This document shows, one piece after another, positions 10,912 through 24,326 of a stretch of DNA of 64,000 bases; positions within the stretch are counted from its first letter, which is position 1; each line of letters begins with the position of its first letter. A program made the translations under genes and the position numbers. The notes under the pieces were generated by a model that had not been told where the DNA came from, searched no databases, and saw only the letters and a list, made by a program, of their open reading frames with translations. Source of the stretch: Hofstenia miamia (lineage: Eukaryota > Xenacoelomorpha > Acoela > Hofsteniidae); contig CABFPE010000117.1 in the NCBI GenBank assembly GCA_900660155.1, positions 524,727 to 588,726 on the forward strand, given 5' to 3'.

Positions 10912-11911
10912 NNNNNNNNNNNNNNNNNNNNNNNNNNNNNNNNNNNNNNNNNNNNNNNNNNNNNNNNNNNNNNNNNNNNNNNNNNNNNNNNNNNNNNNNN
11001 NNNNNNNNNNNNNNNNNNNNNNNNNNNNNNNNNNNNNNNNNNNNNNNNNNNNNNNNNNNNNNNNNNNNNNNNNNNNNNNNNNNNNNNNNNNNNNNNNNNN
11101 NNNNNNNNNNNNNNNNNNNNNNNNNNNNNNNNNNNNNNNNNNNNNNNNNNNNNNNNNNNNNNNNNNNNNNNNNNNNNNNNNNNNNNNNNNNNNNNNNNNN
11201 NNNNNNNNNNNNNNNNNNNNNNNNNNNNNNNNNNNNNNNNNNNNNNNNNNNNNNNNNNNNNNNNNNNNNNNNNNNNNNNNNNNNNNNNNNNNNNNNNNNN
11301 NNNNNNNNNNNNNNNNNNNNNNNNNNNNNNNNNNNNNNNNNNNNNNNNNNNNNNNNNNNNNNNNNNNNNNNNNNNNNNNNNNNNNNNNNNNNNNNNNNNN
11401 NNNNNNNNNNNNNNNNNNNNNNNNNNNNNNNNNNNNNNNNNNNNNNNNNNNNNNNNNNNNNNNNNNNNNNNNNNNNNNNNNNNNNNNNNNNNNNNNNNNN
11501 NNNNNNNNNNNNNNNNNNNNNNNNNNNNNNNNNNNNNNNNNNNNNNNNNNNNNNNNNNNNNNNNNNNNNNNNNNNNNNNNNNNNNNNNNNNNNNNNNNNN
11601 NNNNNNNNNNNNNNNNNNNNNNNNNNNNNNNNNNNNNNNNNNNNNNNNNNNNNNNNNNNNNNNNNNNNNNNNNNNNNNNNNNNNNNNNNNNNNNNNNNNN
11701 NNNNNNNNNNNNNNNNNNNNNNNNNNNNNNNNNNNNNNNNNNNNNNNNNNNNNNNNNNNNNNNNNNNNNNNNNNNNNNNNNNNNNNNNNNNNNNNNNNNN
11801 NNNNNNNNNNNNNNNNNNNNNNNNNNNNNNNNNNNNNNNNNNNNNNNNNNNNNNNNNNNNNNNNNNNNNNNNNNNNNNNNNNNNNNNNNNNNNNNNNNNN
11901 NNNNNNNNNNN
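10912..11911. other. assembly gap (1000 N)
   Basis: Exactly 1000 undetermined bases, so probably a fixed-size placeholder of unknown true length. Confidence 1.
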
Positions 11912-13518
11912 CAATCAATTTAAACTAGATAAATGTGTGGGTTTCAATTTCAGTCAAATTTTGGCTTTCACGTAACATGTGTGCTTAGTATTCAACTTGG
12001 GCTAATTCTTTATCAATTCTTTGCGTCTAGCTCTTTGGGGCATGGGGTGACACTAAAAACACATGGTCACTTACATTTCTGTGACATTTGTACCTCTGTC
12101 ACCATGTAGTGCTAAAGATTAAGTAAAACAGTGTTGTGTTGTATTAAAATATCTGCTATATATATGCAATAATAATTCATGAGACAAGTATTGGGGTAAT
12201 CACTAGCGAGTTGTTTACTACGAGGATGTTCACTGTTTTACCATGACTCAGAACAAATTCGTTCACTACTTTACAAGAAACATTTGCAAACTATACAGAT
12301 GTAGGGCATACACGTGTATCGGATACATTGCTTCAACAACGTACTAAATATTTCTTTTATTAATTGATTTAATCATCAGCGCAAAGACTTTGGTTAAACA
12401 GCCGCATTACTAATCAATTCATAACGATGATATTAGTTTTGTTCACTTGGTACAACTTTGTTGAAAGGCGCTCGTTGGGTGTAAATTGACCCAATGATAT
12501 CTTCCATGGGTAAGTTTTACTATGGAAACAAAGCTTAAGCAATATTTCATGTAGGTTCTAGTATACATCAAATTCTGTGTTTTTAACACTACATGTTTCA
12601 ATTGAAGAAAATATTTTAGAAATCTATACTGAAGAACCACTCTTGGAAATATCATCATGATCCTCAGACAATGAGAAAACTGTTTCCATTGCGCTTTTTC
12701 AGACGTTCCCTAATGAAAAATATGACACTATTTGAATACTATTGTTTGAGTAACAACATATTTTATTTGGTGCAAAGAAACTGAGCAAAGATAGATAATC
12801 GGAAAAATATGTAACATATGTACGCAAAATGCATCACGTAGACAGTGAATCATATAGAGGAAACTCCATAATCTCAGTGAAAGTAAAATCAACAAAGTTT
12901 TTTAGTGTAAATGTTAAACTTTTAATTCAAATTGTTTTTTTGTCAAGTAAAACTAATTGAATGTTTTAAAAATTGTCGCCAAAAACTTTCACTCACATTT
13001 TATTCTCATCTTAGTCAATCATCGCTTGACTTTCAACAATAATGCCTCAGATGTTTATCTGCATATTTCTTCAATCCTAATAATTCTGCTTTTGCCTACT
13101 TTCTCAACATTTAGTAGTGCCTTCAATTCTTGCTGCTATGATATCGATATGTACCTTCCTTCTACTGCTAGTAACATCCAGTCTAGTTCTCTGTTCATTT
13201 TTATTCCACTGAGCTATTACTGCAGAGTTTCTCACAATTGCCATATCCCACGTACTTATTGCCTTGTGCTATTCTGCCAATTAAATGCTGACTTCTTTAG
13301 TATCATCCTTACTCTCTGCTTATATTCGCTCCTGAGTCTTTTAGTAATTATTATTATTATTATTAATTCTGGTGGAGAAAATTGATTTTGAATTGAGTAT
13401 ATGGTTAAGGTGGCTGCATGCCAAAATGTATGGCAAAATATATTGCGATTTAATCAAAATGTATTACAAACTGCTCCAAAGATTTGAATAAAGAAATAGG
13501 GAAATTAATATGGTGATA
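11912..13518. other. AT-rich spacer, nothing recognised
   Basis: Contains a short (ATT)n run near 13347-13363 and open frames without protein-like features. No gene supported. Confidence 0.5.
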
Positions 13519-14879
13519 ACACAAGGTGTTTCAAAAATCACGCCCAATTTTGTACAGTTAAGCATTCAATTGGTATTTTTCTATGATATTTTTTATATCT
13601 ATGCTTTCTCTAATCATTTATAACATAGAAATTACATTGCATTGATTTTTATTATGGAATTCTTACTTGCAAATCCTTGTATTAATTATTCTTAAAGAAT
13701 TATTACTTAAAAATAATTTTGAATGTAATCATGATTTTCCAACTAACTAAAAAACAGAGAATTACAGCAGTTAAGTTTTATTATCAAAACAATGAAAATG
13801 GGGCAGCAACCGGCCGTCCTTTGGCAGAACATTTCCAAATAAAACACCTCATCCAATGATGAAACATCACAAATTTAGTTAAAAAATTTTGAAGAGACAG
13901 GCAGACCCGTTTCGGCGACTACCAATGAAAGAGCCGACTATCTTATCGCAAGTTTAACTAAAATTCCTCAAAAAAATTATACGACATCTCTCAGATGAAC
14001 ATGGCAATAAGCATTACTTCTGTATAGAGACTTCTACACAAAAGAAAGATGAACGCCACGCTCAGTTCAGGCCTTTCACGATGGCGACCAAGACAACCGA
14101 GGACAATTTGCTGAAGGATTCCTAGATAGAGGTGCTGCAGATGCCTCATTTATTAATGGAATCTGGTGGTCAGACGAAGCATCCTTCAAACTCAACGGGA
14201 ATATAAATCGACATAATTGTGTTTTTTTGGTGTGCAGAAAATCCTTGTGTCGTGCTTGAAAAAGAGATTTATCTACCAGGAGTTACCGTATGGGCAGCCA
14301 TATCTTCCCAAGGCATTATATAGCCTGTTTTCTTTGGTGAAACAGTGACCTCTCAATCTTACTTAGAAATGTTGCAGACTCATTTATGGTCTCGAGTTAA
14401 GGATACAAATGACTACTTTCAACTAGATGGCGCCCCTCCAAATAATGGCCGAATTTTCCGTGACGGGCTTGACCAAAACTTTTGTGATAGGTGGATTGGA
14501 CGACGTTGTCCAATGGACTGGACCGCCCGATCTCCCAATTTGACGCCACTGACTTTTTTCTATGGGGTGTCCCCAAACATGATGAGTATTCAGAAAACCC
14601 TCGCCTATTCCTGAATTGAAAGACATTATATGACAAAAATGTTTACGTATTGACATTGAATTATGTCGAAAGCCTGTTAAAGTGTCATTGCGAGAATGCG
14701 GAAATGCATTCAAGTAGAAGAAGTGCTTGAACATTATGAATATAATGTGCACAATTAACTTTATTTTATTTTCTGTAATTCCATTTTTTATTGTTATGTA
14801 GTAATCAGAAATATTAATTCTTTCTTTAAGCACGTTTCTTAATATTAAAAATCGTGCGTGACTTTTGAAGCACCCTGTA
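13519..14879 (+). mobile_element. IS630/Tc1-like DNA transposon (DUF4817-type), broken
   Basis: Inverted ends AGGTGTTTCAAAAATCACGC (left) and, reversed from the right, GGGTGCTTCAAAAGTCACGC bound a 1.36-kb element. Transposase pieces run left to right in changing frames: RITAVKFYYQNNENGAATGR, FEETGRPVSATTNERADYL, WWSDEASFKLNGNINRHN, FQLDGAPP, and MDWTARSPNLTPL followed by FFYGV. These match the N-terminal helix-turn-helix, the SDE block, the DGAPxH block and the RSPDLTPLDFFLWG block. Several stops and frame changes make it inactive. The family is common in arthropods. Confidence 0.85.
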
Positions 14880-15780
14880 TATAAGAAAACGTGTGAATGC
14901 AATAATGGTTTAATTTGAATTTATAACAATCAATAACCAATTTTAATAAGTACATATACTTAAAATTATTGACAACTAATCCGAGAAACTATCGCATTGG
15001 TTATCTAATAAAATTTTTATGTGTTCTTTTAGAGCTTGATCAATATATCATTGAACATCAATACTGATGTTTTCTTATTTTATTATACTGAAACAGTTAG
15101 TACTCTATTTCAATTACGTCATACTTAGAATAATACTTGAAAATTTTCTCAAATTCTTTCGTTTTCATCACATTTCTTTAAAGATTCCACTGATATGATA
15201 TCAACTGCAAAAACTAAACAATTATTGTATTTGTTGACTTACATTTGGCATTTAATTTTATATTCAAGGATTTAACAAAAGTAATAACAAATTCATTTTG
15301 AATTCACAAGTAGTCGAAAACAATGTTGAAATTTATTAGAATTTGTTCAGTGATGCAATACCAAATTCAGGAGTATCTCAAGGCTAATTCTTTTTTTACA
15401 TGAATAACAATAGTGTAGACAAGGTAGCATGGGAAAATGTCCAGGATTTTAATGCTTCATAAAAAATAAAAAATTAAAGTAGCTAAATGCATTTCTAGGA
15501 TCTATTATTGTAATAAATTACTATTTTCTAAGAGCACCACTATTGGTCAATCAACAGCCCAGGTCAACATCAGCCCTACAAGCTCATTTCCCAATCATCA
15601 GTGTAGCATGTTGTCATTGAAATGACTTCTTTTACAATTTATAACAATAATTTGAAAATATTGCAATAAACTAGCGTTATCTTATTGCTACATTTTGACA
15701 TTGAAATTATATGTATTTGCGTTTACTGCATGTACATTTTAAGAACGGGTAAGAAATAAAAAAACATGATTACTACAAAT
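14880..15780. other. AT-rich spacer, nothing recognised
   Basis: No frame with protein-like content and no recognisable element ends. Confidence 0.5.
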
Positions 15781-16590
15781 AGAGGATGTCCATAAAGTAA
15801 CGCAAAAACAGAAGTCCTTATGAAAATTGATGGGTTCACTTTATGTTATCGCTTTAAGAAGAAACAAATTAAGTTCAATATATCCTTCATACTCTTTTCT
15901 CTTTATGCAACTGCAGAGATAAAAATGCAAGGATTAAATCTGGGAATTGCACTGGCTATGACCATTTACACAAAAAATTTTGCCTGATAACAGGATGGAC
16001 ATTTCTGTTCAGAACTACTTTAAACTCTTTGGCTACATGAGCAAGAGTACCATCTTGATGTAAGATGGTGGAAGAGAGCTTACAGTTACTTTCTAAAAAC
16101 GGTGTATTCTAACATGGTACGATAGGCATCATCAGCTACGGTTCTAGATGGAGTGATAATTTAACTTTTTTTGGTCAAAGAATGTGATGAAAAATAGTGT
16201 TATCGAATTCAGTGAGAAATCTGTTTTATGAAAATCAGTCGCTTCTCATAGCCATTTTTATGTAGCTCTAAGATACAATTTGTCTTAGTGAAACCTTTCC
16301 ATAATCACTTTCTTCTGGTAACCGATTAACTGCTTGTTGAACACACTTGATTGAATCACCGCTCCAAGATGGCATGCCACTTTTTGGAAGTATTGAAATT
16401 GTGTGTTGATTTTCAAACTTTTTAGTCAACCGATGAACAGAGGATACATTGCAAACATGCTTTCTGTGATTATTGATTTTTGAAAACTTACAAAGTACTG
16501 CTGCCGAGGAATTACCAACTGTGCTTGTTGCTTTTTTGTAAGATGATTCATTGTGCCTCATTGATATTGATTTTAAAATCCCTTGATATG
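15781..16590 (-). mobile_element. IS630-like transposon relic
   Basis: On the minus strand the frame at 16561-16268 reads VSSVHRLTKKFENQHTISIL, then SGMPSWSGDSIKCVQQAVNR and SDYGKVSLRQIVS. This is the helix-turn-helix and linker of the same IS630-like family (SVxRLxxKFxxxGS, SGRPS, RSLRQ). Further on, HQDGTLAHVAKEF and QFPDL are the remains of the DGAxxH and SPDL blocks. The left border starts GAGGATGTCCATAAAGTAAC, a plausible terminus. The right border is cut by the LINE that begins near 16600. Confidence 0.7.
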
Positions 16591-16599
16591 ATAAACAAT

Positions 16600-19350
16600 T
16601 TGTGATAAACTTGACAAGTTTTATTCATAACGATTCCTACCTAATTAAGTCTAATTTGAACAATTATGCAACTCCCTTCATACCAAGTGAGGCATATCAA
16701 AGTAACAATATTTATAATTATTCACCTTCCTTAAAACTAGAAGCTCCAAGGATTTTAGTTCTAAATTGTAGATCTCTAAGAAACATCAAAGATTTAAATT
16801 CATTATTAATTGATATTCTCACATATTAAATAGATGTCTGCATAGTTAGTGAAACTTGGTTTGATTGTGAAATATCTGAAAGTTATCCTGAACTGGCTGG
16901 ATATTTTTGTTTTAGAAAAGATCGGGAAATTTCGAATAAAAGGCACAGAGGTGGTGGTGTATGTATTTATGTTAAAAGCAATATTGAAAGTAATCTCGTA
17001 ATATTTACTGAAGCAATTAATATAGAATTATTGTGGATCAAAATACTGTTTAATAAGAAGTTAATGTATATTGCCGGATTGTATAATCCCCCAAATTTAA
17101 CGGTTGCTAAGAAAAGTGAAGTGTGAGATTTTATCCCTGATTGCATCGAAAATTTAATTTTAAGTAAGCAGGCATTATTTTTTATTATTGGTGGTGACTT
17201 TAATGATCTCAATGTTGATGAGCTGTCAAGTTCTATATGTATGACAAAACTCAATCATAAAAATACAAGAAAATTAAGAAACCTAGATAACGTTATAACC
17301 TCTCATCCTAATTTATATAAAAATTGTTATACATTTCAAGCTGGGGTTTCTACAGATCATCTTGGATTAATAGCAGAACCTTCACTTATAACAGGTATAG
17401 AAAAAGTGACAATTCAATTTCAAATTATTAATGGAAAAAATATTGAAAAAATAAACTGTTTAATGAATAATATAAATTTTGAAGAATTTGAAGAAATCAT
17501 ACGATACGATATTGATGAAGGGACTGCATTATTTTGTAAGACAATCAAGAGTTGCATTGAAAAAGCATGTCCAATATTAATGTTAAAATGACAAACAAGG
17601 ATCCAATTTTCATGACTTCTCAAATTAAATATTTATTGAGAAAAAAGAAGAAATTAATGCGTAAAAAACAATTTCATAGAGCAAATGAAATGTTTGAAAG
17701 AATTAATAAAGAAATTAAAAGAAGTATTTCAAGGAAAAATCCAAAAAAATGGTGGGCTTCTGTAAATCAACTTATGGGACGCAATACACTATCAAAAATG
17801 AATAAAGAATTTGATGCAAATGAAATCAACAAAATGTTTACTAATATATCAAATGATTTAAATTACAAACAACCTAGAACTCCTAGTATAGATAGTGAAG
17901 AGATTCCAACCCTAACAATGCATCAAGTATATCATGCATTGAAAAGCGTCAAAAAAACATCAACAGGATACGACGGAATACCATATTGGTTTATAAAAAA
18001 ATTTCGTATATAATTACACCAATAGTTCATTATATATTTACGGAATCGCTAGCAACTGCTAAATTCCCGAAAATTTGGAAAACTGCTATAATAATACCAA
18101 TTCCAAAATCACAACCGGCAAAACTACATAATTTAAGACCAATTAGCATCACTTCAATATTGTCAAGAATTTTTGAAAAACTTGTATTTAATTTTCACAT
18201 CAAAGATATCTACAATAATCATTTAAATATAAATCAGCATGGATTCCGAACAAATGGAACAACAACTGCTGTTATTGAACTGCAAAATAGAATTCTGTCA
18301 TACAAAAATGAAAATTATGATTATGTAAGATTAATCAGCCTTGATATAAAGAAAGCCTTTGACAATGTAAATCACTACATTTTATTTGAAAAATTAAACA
18401 ATATAACACATTTAAATCCGTACATCATTAATTGGCTTGATAGTTTTATTGGGAATAGACAACAAATGGTTAAATATAATAACAGACTTTCGGATATGGA
18501 AAAGATCAACAAAGGTGTTCCTCAAGGCTCCGTTTGTGGCCCATTTCTGTTCAATATATGTATTGATTCTTTAAATTGTGACTCTTTAAATATTACAAAT
18601 GGTTCTATTATTAAGTATGCTGATGATACACTGATTTGTCTTCCAACTCTTGAAAATTTAGACTTAACACATTCAATTAATGATAAGATCAAATCTTGGT
18701 ATGAAGAAAACAAATTTGAAATTAATTATAGAAAGTCGCTGGAAATGATTATACCATTGAAGAGAAAATTTGTTGATAATATATCTAAAATTGATTGCTA
18801 TTCCTCAGTAACAACAATGAAATATCTTGGATTTACCATAAATAACAAGCTTTCATTTAAAAAACATATTGCTCAAGTTTATAAAAGATCAATGAGAAAT
18901 TTCTATATAATATTAAAAGTAAAAAGATTTTTAAATCAAGATGAAACTGAAATTTTATTTAATTCCCTAGTTAATTCTATTATAATTTACGGCATACAAG
19001 TATATGCAGGTGAATCAGAAACATCTTTATCTAAGCTTAACAACATATACAAGAAAGCGTTTAAATATAAACTTATTACTAAAAAATTAAATATTTTTAA
19101 AATCATTAAAGCCAAAGACAAAGCATTACATCAACAATTGAATACTCTCAAAAACATCCACTAAAACAATTCATTAGCAAAAGAACTGAATACGCTACAT
19201 TAAAATTAAGAAAAAACAATCCACCGAAATTATTCTCATCAAAGACCATATTCCCAGATCGATATTTCTCATGTTATTAATTATTTTTATTTTTTAGTTT
19301 TGTAGTTTGTAGTGTAATTTACTGTATTGTAAGCTTAATTATTATTTGAA
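16600..19350 (+). mobile_element. LINE copy 1, endonuclease + reverse transcriptase ORF2
   Basis: ORF2 begins near 16602. An APE-type endonuclease follows: RILVLNCRSLRNIKD, VSETWFD, RHRGGGVCIYVKSN, GGDFND and STDHLGL. RT blocks come next: IIIPIPKSQPAKLHNLRPIS, QHGFRTNGTT, LDIKKAFDNVNHY, NKGVPQGSVCGPFLFN, IKYADDTLIC and MKYLGFTINNKLSFKKHI. The frame is open to a TAA just after 19161. It then has a 3' UTR ending AAGCTTAATTATTATT, an ATT-type tail. ORF2 is interrupted by stops near 16828 and 17125 and by frame changes near 17585 and 18005. It is clearly the same family as the minus-strand copy at 42494-45075, differing by only scattered residues. The architecture is Jockey/CR1-like. Confidence 0.9.
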
Positions 19351-20671
19351 AAATTGCGTTACCCTTTATCCACAGCCTGTACAACATGAATTACACAACA
19401 ATATGCAACAGAATCAGATCACATCATATCACCAAGCTAATAAGGTAATATACTTTTCACTTTGGGAGGGGCCTGCCCCCTCATAGCTGCGCCAATGGTG
19501 CTACCCTCATCCTGTCTTTGGTGTATGACATAAAACTATAAGCGATAGATCCATTTATATATGCAAATGATAACAGAAAAATAATTTCAAAATGCTTTTC
19601 CGATTAAACTTGTCTGCATCATTTGATCTTTACTTCAGATATTTGACTTAACGAGTCAAAGCCTTTTCTAAGCTTTAAGATGTATTGTCTTTCCAAAACA
19701 TGTGACAAAAATTTATCGAATCAGTTGCTATTGTAAATATTTGACGTTTCAGCATTTATTCTTCATCCTCGCTAGAAGTGAAGGGGAACCTTGGGTCAGT
19801 ACAAAATGCTACAGGAACATAAATTTGAATGATTCGCTGCTCTTGAAAAAGTATACAGATACACATTTCTTATTACTGGCAGATCAAACCATCTCTCTTT
19901 ATCTTACTTACGAAAGCTAGGTGATAAATATTGAAAATGGTGCCTGACTTTGGAAGAAATTTGAAAGTGTGAAAAAGTCGTCAGCCTCAGGTTCTTTGAT
20001 TTTTGACGAGCATTGTATTTTCTTGAATCACACACATCATTGTCAGTAAGTATTTAATCATGTGAAAGTAGCAGAACGACTAAATCCCTCATGGACGTTA
20101 CTATTTAGATAGATGATTAGCATCAAATAGATTTCTGTTTGAAGATGCGTCTTTGTACTCTAAATCAGAAGGGTTCCCAATCAATATGAGATATGTTGGC
20201 CCGTATGAAGTTTATTGCCCCATCAATTCAGTAGTTCTAGCGTCGCCTGGTTCAAAATGATATAAGTGTTTACTATGTGGCTGTGCACCTATGAACAACC
20301 AATTAAATCACTTTGAATAAATTTCCTGCTTAGCTTGATTTTTAGTTTTATTGCATAACAGCATATCATCCTGAAATGTGCACGAATAAACTTTTCAAAC
20401 AATTGTGATGTTTCTACGCTAAATTGGGCTTCTAAGTTTAATTCAGTTTGTCAATCACTATTGCTCAATAGTGACTACACTTATAATTATAATTGTATTA
20501 AAGCAGTTTTTAAGTAGTAAAAAAGTGAAAACATAATAAATCTTAAAAATAAATGATTTTCACTGAAGTTTGAAAAAAATATTAAAAAATTAACAAAACT
20601 ATATATTTAAATCAAAATTACAAAATTTAAGAGATACAAAAACACTTTGCTTTTACATAAAAATAATTTCT
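19351..20671. other. AT-rich spacer with a hAT-like end
   Basis: A GC-richer motif at about 19466-19504 (GGGAGGGGCCTGCCCCCTCA then TAGCTGCGCCAATGG) is, in reverse, CCATTGGCGCAGCTATGAGG, a hAT-like terminus. A TTTATT at about 20345 (AATAAA on the minus strand) could be the poly(A) signal of the gene ending at 20672. Nothing else recognised. Confidence 0.4.
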
Positions 20672-23201
20672 TTAGTTTTGCAGAGGTTGATTTTGTCTTA
20701 CACAGTTTGCTTTAATGAATTCTGTCGGATCTTCTTCCGGTGTTCCAAACGAACAATTGCTATCCGTTTCTGAAAATGCTATCTCGTGTTTTGCAAGATT
20801 AGAAAGTCCATCTAAAACCACGTTAAATATTCACAGTAATCTATATAAATGCATATAAATTCCTTCAATAGGTTTGTGTTTGATTGTAAATTAGAGCAAT
20901 TCAATAGTATATAAACACTGCTGTTCGCTCCACAAGTAGAGCCTTGCCTGTTTATATTTACTTCTAGTGTAGAAATTATTGTTAAAAAATTTTAAATTTG
21001 CAAGATATCTTTAACAAAAATGCAAAAATGTTCAAAATTTGGTTTGAGCAGGTTTAGCAACAATTACTTTTAAAACTCTTTCTAGCACACCATTTGATGC
21101 ATATGTACTATCTCTGAATGCATTGCCTCTTAAAATGTGAGCTCTACCAATGGCCTTGTAAAAAACTCTAACCGTCGTGTTATATTAATCAGGTGCTAAG
21201 GAGTGTCAATCAACAATTCGTACATAGTTTGGGCAGTGAGCCAGCGGTTGAATTGAAGCATCGTCAGAAAACATAACTTTCCACCAACCATTGATAATCC
21301 ACAGGAACTAAGGAACAATATTATTATTGGAGGGGCTGAACAAAGGTCCTTCCTAAACAAAGCTCAAATTTCTTAAATTAATAAAGATTTGATGCAAAAA
21401 TAAGTACGAACTGGGACAATTATTGGAGAAGCTCAAGACCCGCAGTCACTCGTGTTCCTTAGCCTCTGATAATCCATTCGGTATTTTTAATCCCATTGTT
21501 TCTCGATAAAATTTCACCCAACATATGCATGGTGCCAACTCTGGATATGGATAGTAACACAATTAGTTGCATAATGAGGGAGAATCATTGATGCACAAGA
21601 ACATGGATTCTTCAAATATGCCCACAGTTCTGATATTTAGCTTAGTAGTACAATGTTTCAAATTTATCTACAAATGGTGTTACAAACTTTCGACACCAAA
21701 TTCATTCGCAATTTCTCTATGACAATTTTTGGCTTCACGTTGAAAAAGATGGACAGACTTTGTGTTTCACTTCTGACGTTTATTACAAAAAGTAATAATT
21801 TTTTTAATAAGCAAATATTTTAACTACAGGATGATGAGCTTGTTTATTCACTTATAACATTATTCTTAACTATGCAAAATCTCAGTTCTAGCACGTTCAG
21901 CAACGATTAAAAAATTTTTACAATATCTACTACGATTTCAATTGCAATTCATTTTATATAAATTTCAATAACTTTTAGAGCAATATTGAGTAACCTTCAA
22001 AAACAGTGTGTTTAATGTATTTGAACTAGAACTCCTACTACAATTTTAAACTATCTAAAAAAGTCTCTTAAATATAAAAGTATGAAATGTAAAGAACTAA
22101 GGACATAATAAAATTGTCCTTTCTTGTTTTGATCTAGTTTTTTGTGAAGTCAAAGTGTGATTTCAGCTCTTAACTTTTCGGAAGATACAAAAGCATTGTA
22201 AAAATATCTATTCTTGTGTGAATGCTAGGATTAGATCACAAGTAGCCCATCAAATAACGATTACACAAGTAGGAGTTTGGATTTCCACACTTGAAACATT
22301 GTCAAAATCAGAAGTCGCGCCAATTCCACCAGTTAATAAATAGAAAAATGACCACAATGTCATAGGAAAAGTTTTTAGAAGTAAGTAAGAAGAAAATGGC
22401 TTCATTTAATCTCGAGTATAAATATTAAGAAACAACGAGCTGCAATGAATACTATAGGAATCAATGGTTTCGCAATTTATTTATTGCATACAGGAATTGA
22501 AACTTGCTTATTTCGAAGGCTACACACTCTAAAAATGTTTATTTGACCGCCAGAACGGGAAGAGGGCAATCTCATCAATGGAGATCCATGGTTAGGATCC
22601 CTAAAAAATATTTCTAAAGGTCATGGTCAAGTTGGGGTAAATTTAGCACCGCGAAAAATGGGGTCAGTGAATAATACATTCAAATGTGAATTTTGTTTAC
22701 TTATAATTGTGTTTTTCATAATTTGAGACAAAGCAAATGAATACATCTTTATTAATGAGCCTAATTTTACAACACTATGACTTCACAATGTAATTTTGTC
22801 AGAGGGTATTAGCGTACTAAAATAAAACTCTAGCTAATTCTTTGTTTTTGGAGTATCTGAAAGGAGTCAGATAGAATTTGTGTTAATTTTTGTTAACTTA
22901 CTTCGTGCTAATGTTAGATGCACAATATACCTTTTGAAACATGATTTTAATGACGATTTGCATTCGCGATTATTATATAATAAAGAACAGTTACTATTTA
23001 TTAATTTATTATATAAATAGCTTTAGTATAATACTTACACTTAAAGACTTCTATGTCTATTAAGGGTGTTTCTTCGGTCAAACTGTTCTGATTAAAGTCT
23101 ATGTGAAATAATTTAGCAAATGCAAGAAACAGCAATAGAGAAAGAACAAAAAACACAACAAGCAGTATGCTGCATATTGCCGCTATTAGTATAATGTCCA
23201 T
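20672..23201 (-). CDS. small single-pass membrane protein, spliced, unknown
   Basis: Coding exon 1 (23201-23039) begins ATG and encodes a strongly hydrophobic helix (IAAICSILLVVFFVLSLLLF), then an acidic stretch (NSLTEETPLIDIEVFK). It ends at a strong donor, AAGT|GTAAGT, phase 1. Two phase-matching 3' exons exist. A distal one at 20811-20672 (acceptor GGTTTTAG|AT) encodes GLSNLAKHEIAFSETDSNCS and an acidic tail to TAA, giving 100 aa. A proximal one at 22856-22834 (acceptor CTCCTTTCAG|AT) encodes YTPKTKN then TAG, giving 61 aa, with AATAAA about 80 nt beyond (TTTATT at 22748 on the plus strand). The two may be alternative ends. No family recognised. A Tc1-like relic lies in the long intron. 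Confidence 0.5.
21060..21330 (-). mobile_element. Tc1-like transposase relic
   Basis: The minus strand reads INGWWKVMFSDDASIQPLAH, resembling the WxxVxFSDESxF block around the second catalytic acidic residue of Tc1-type transposases. Further on it reads GRAHILRGNAFRDSTYASNG, resembling the strand and helix before the DxAPxH block. It is broken by stops, and no inverted ends were found. Confidence 0.45.
22834..22856 (-). CDS. alternative proximal 3' exon of the membrane-protein gene
   Basis: A 23-nt terminal exon follows CTCCTTTCAG and completes the phase-1 codon left by the upstream donor at 23039. It adds YTPKTKN before a TAG stop. A minus-strand AATAAA lies at 22753-22748. The intron would be 182 nt. 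Short exons like this can arise by chance. Confidence 0.35.
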
Positions 23202-23477
23202 ACAAATGCGTATCAATTTTTAATAAAATCTTTCCCACATTAATTAACTAGGAATTGAATTTTTAATTAAAAAGATAATTTCAATAATTATTTTCGTGCA
23301 CAGGCAATTATTGCAATGCTATTATCGATATGACTACGTTGTTTACATCCGGGATATGTTTTATTATCACAAATGAATGAAAAAGAGGTTTGTGACAAAA
23401 CATCCAGGTAGCTATCTAATCAGGAACTTCTGCCTGTGTTAGAATGATTTCTGTCTCTGTCACATAAATGTCTGCTA

Positions 23478-24326
23478 CTAAAGCTCAAACAGTAGACCTG
23501 ATTTTGCGAGGTTGTAGAAATACATCATCCCTAATAAAATTATTTTGATTTTTTTCGCTAAAAAATTGTCAAAATGTTGCCAACATTTTGGAAAATTTTC
23601 GCCTCCTTTTGGAATCCTTTGATATATATTTTGGCAAAAATATGCATCCTTTGCGATACATTTTTGCAAAACGCTGAATCTATTAATCTTGTAAAAACCT
23701 CTATTTGCTTGCTGTTAACTAAACTTAAAAACCCTAATTATGAGCTAACACTGAATTCCTATATTATTATAATTCAACAATATATTATGATTTCGTAATT
23801 TCATGCACATGTACCATTTATGAACTAAACAACCTTTTGAAATGATATTCTTTTGAGTTGAAAAAACTCATTTTGCTTAATGTTAAATACTCACTTGTTG
23901 TTTTATTTTCATGTCAAATAGTAATTATGAATAAATTATTTTGAATATTCACTGTAGTTACATGTTCTAATTTTTAAAAATTAAAAATTTGATGAAGGGC
24001 TTTTTAATAGCGTTTTTCGGATTTAAATATTGTAGGAAACATCATATATATCAAATCCCGGAAAGGTTAAACCAGTGCCGCATAATTTCTATAAGTAGTC
24101 AACTTTAATGGCTGAATGAGTTTGAATGTTTGTTTGAAACATACTTTACAAAATATATGCAAAAATATATAATAGAATATGCAACATATTTATGCTGTGT
24201 AGGTTAACATTTCGACAAAATGCTGTCAAATTATCCATAATCCAAAAAGCTGCCAAAAATCCAGATTTTGTTAAAAATCAAAACAATTTTCCCAAAACTT
24301 ACCAAAATGTTGCCAAAAATCTATAA
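23478..24326. other. AT-rich stretch with dispersed TGCCAAAA motifs
   Basis: Short related motifs (AAATGTTGCCAA..., GCTGCCAAAAATCC, TGTTGCCAAAAATC) occur in both orientations near 23568-23600 and 24225-24322. They suggest the decayed ends of one element. No gene supported, although an ATG-led frame at 23471 (MSATKAQTVDLILRG) could be a short exon. Confidence 0.3.

Noticed and set aside
10872-11918. Long open frames across N runs (also at 31638-33138 and 46645-46907)
   Set aside because: They consist of undetermined bases; only the real sequence at the gap edges counts.
12957-13385. 142-aa plus-strand frame
   Set aside because: Runs into an ATT microsatellite, has no domain signature and reads like T-rich chance sequence.
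23001-23216. Cornichon-like reading of the small membrane protein
   Set aside because: Hydrophobicity and length are similar but no conserved residues line up.
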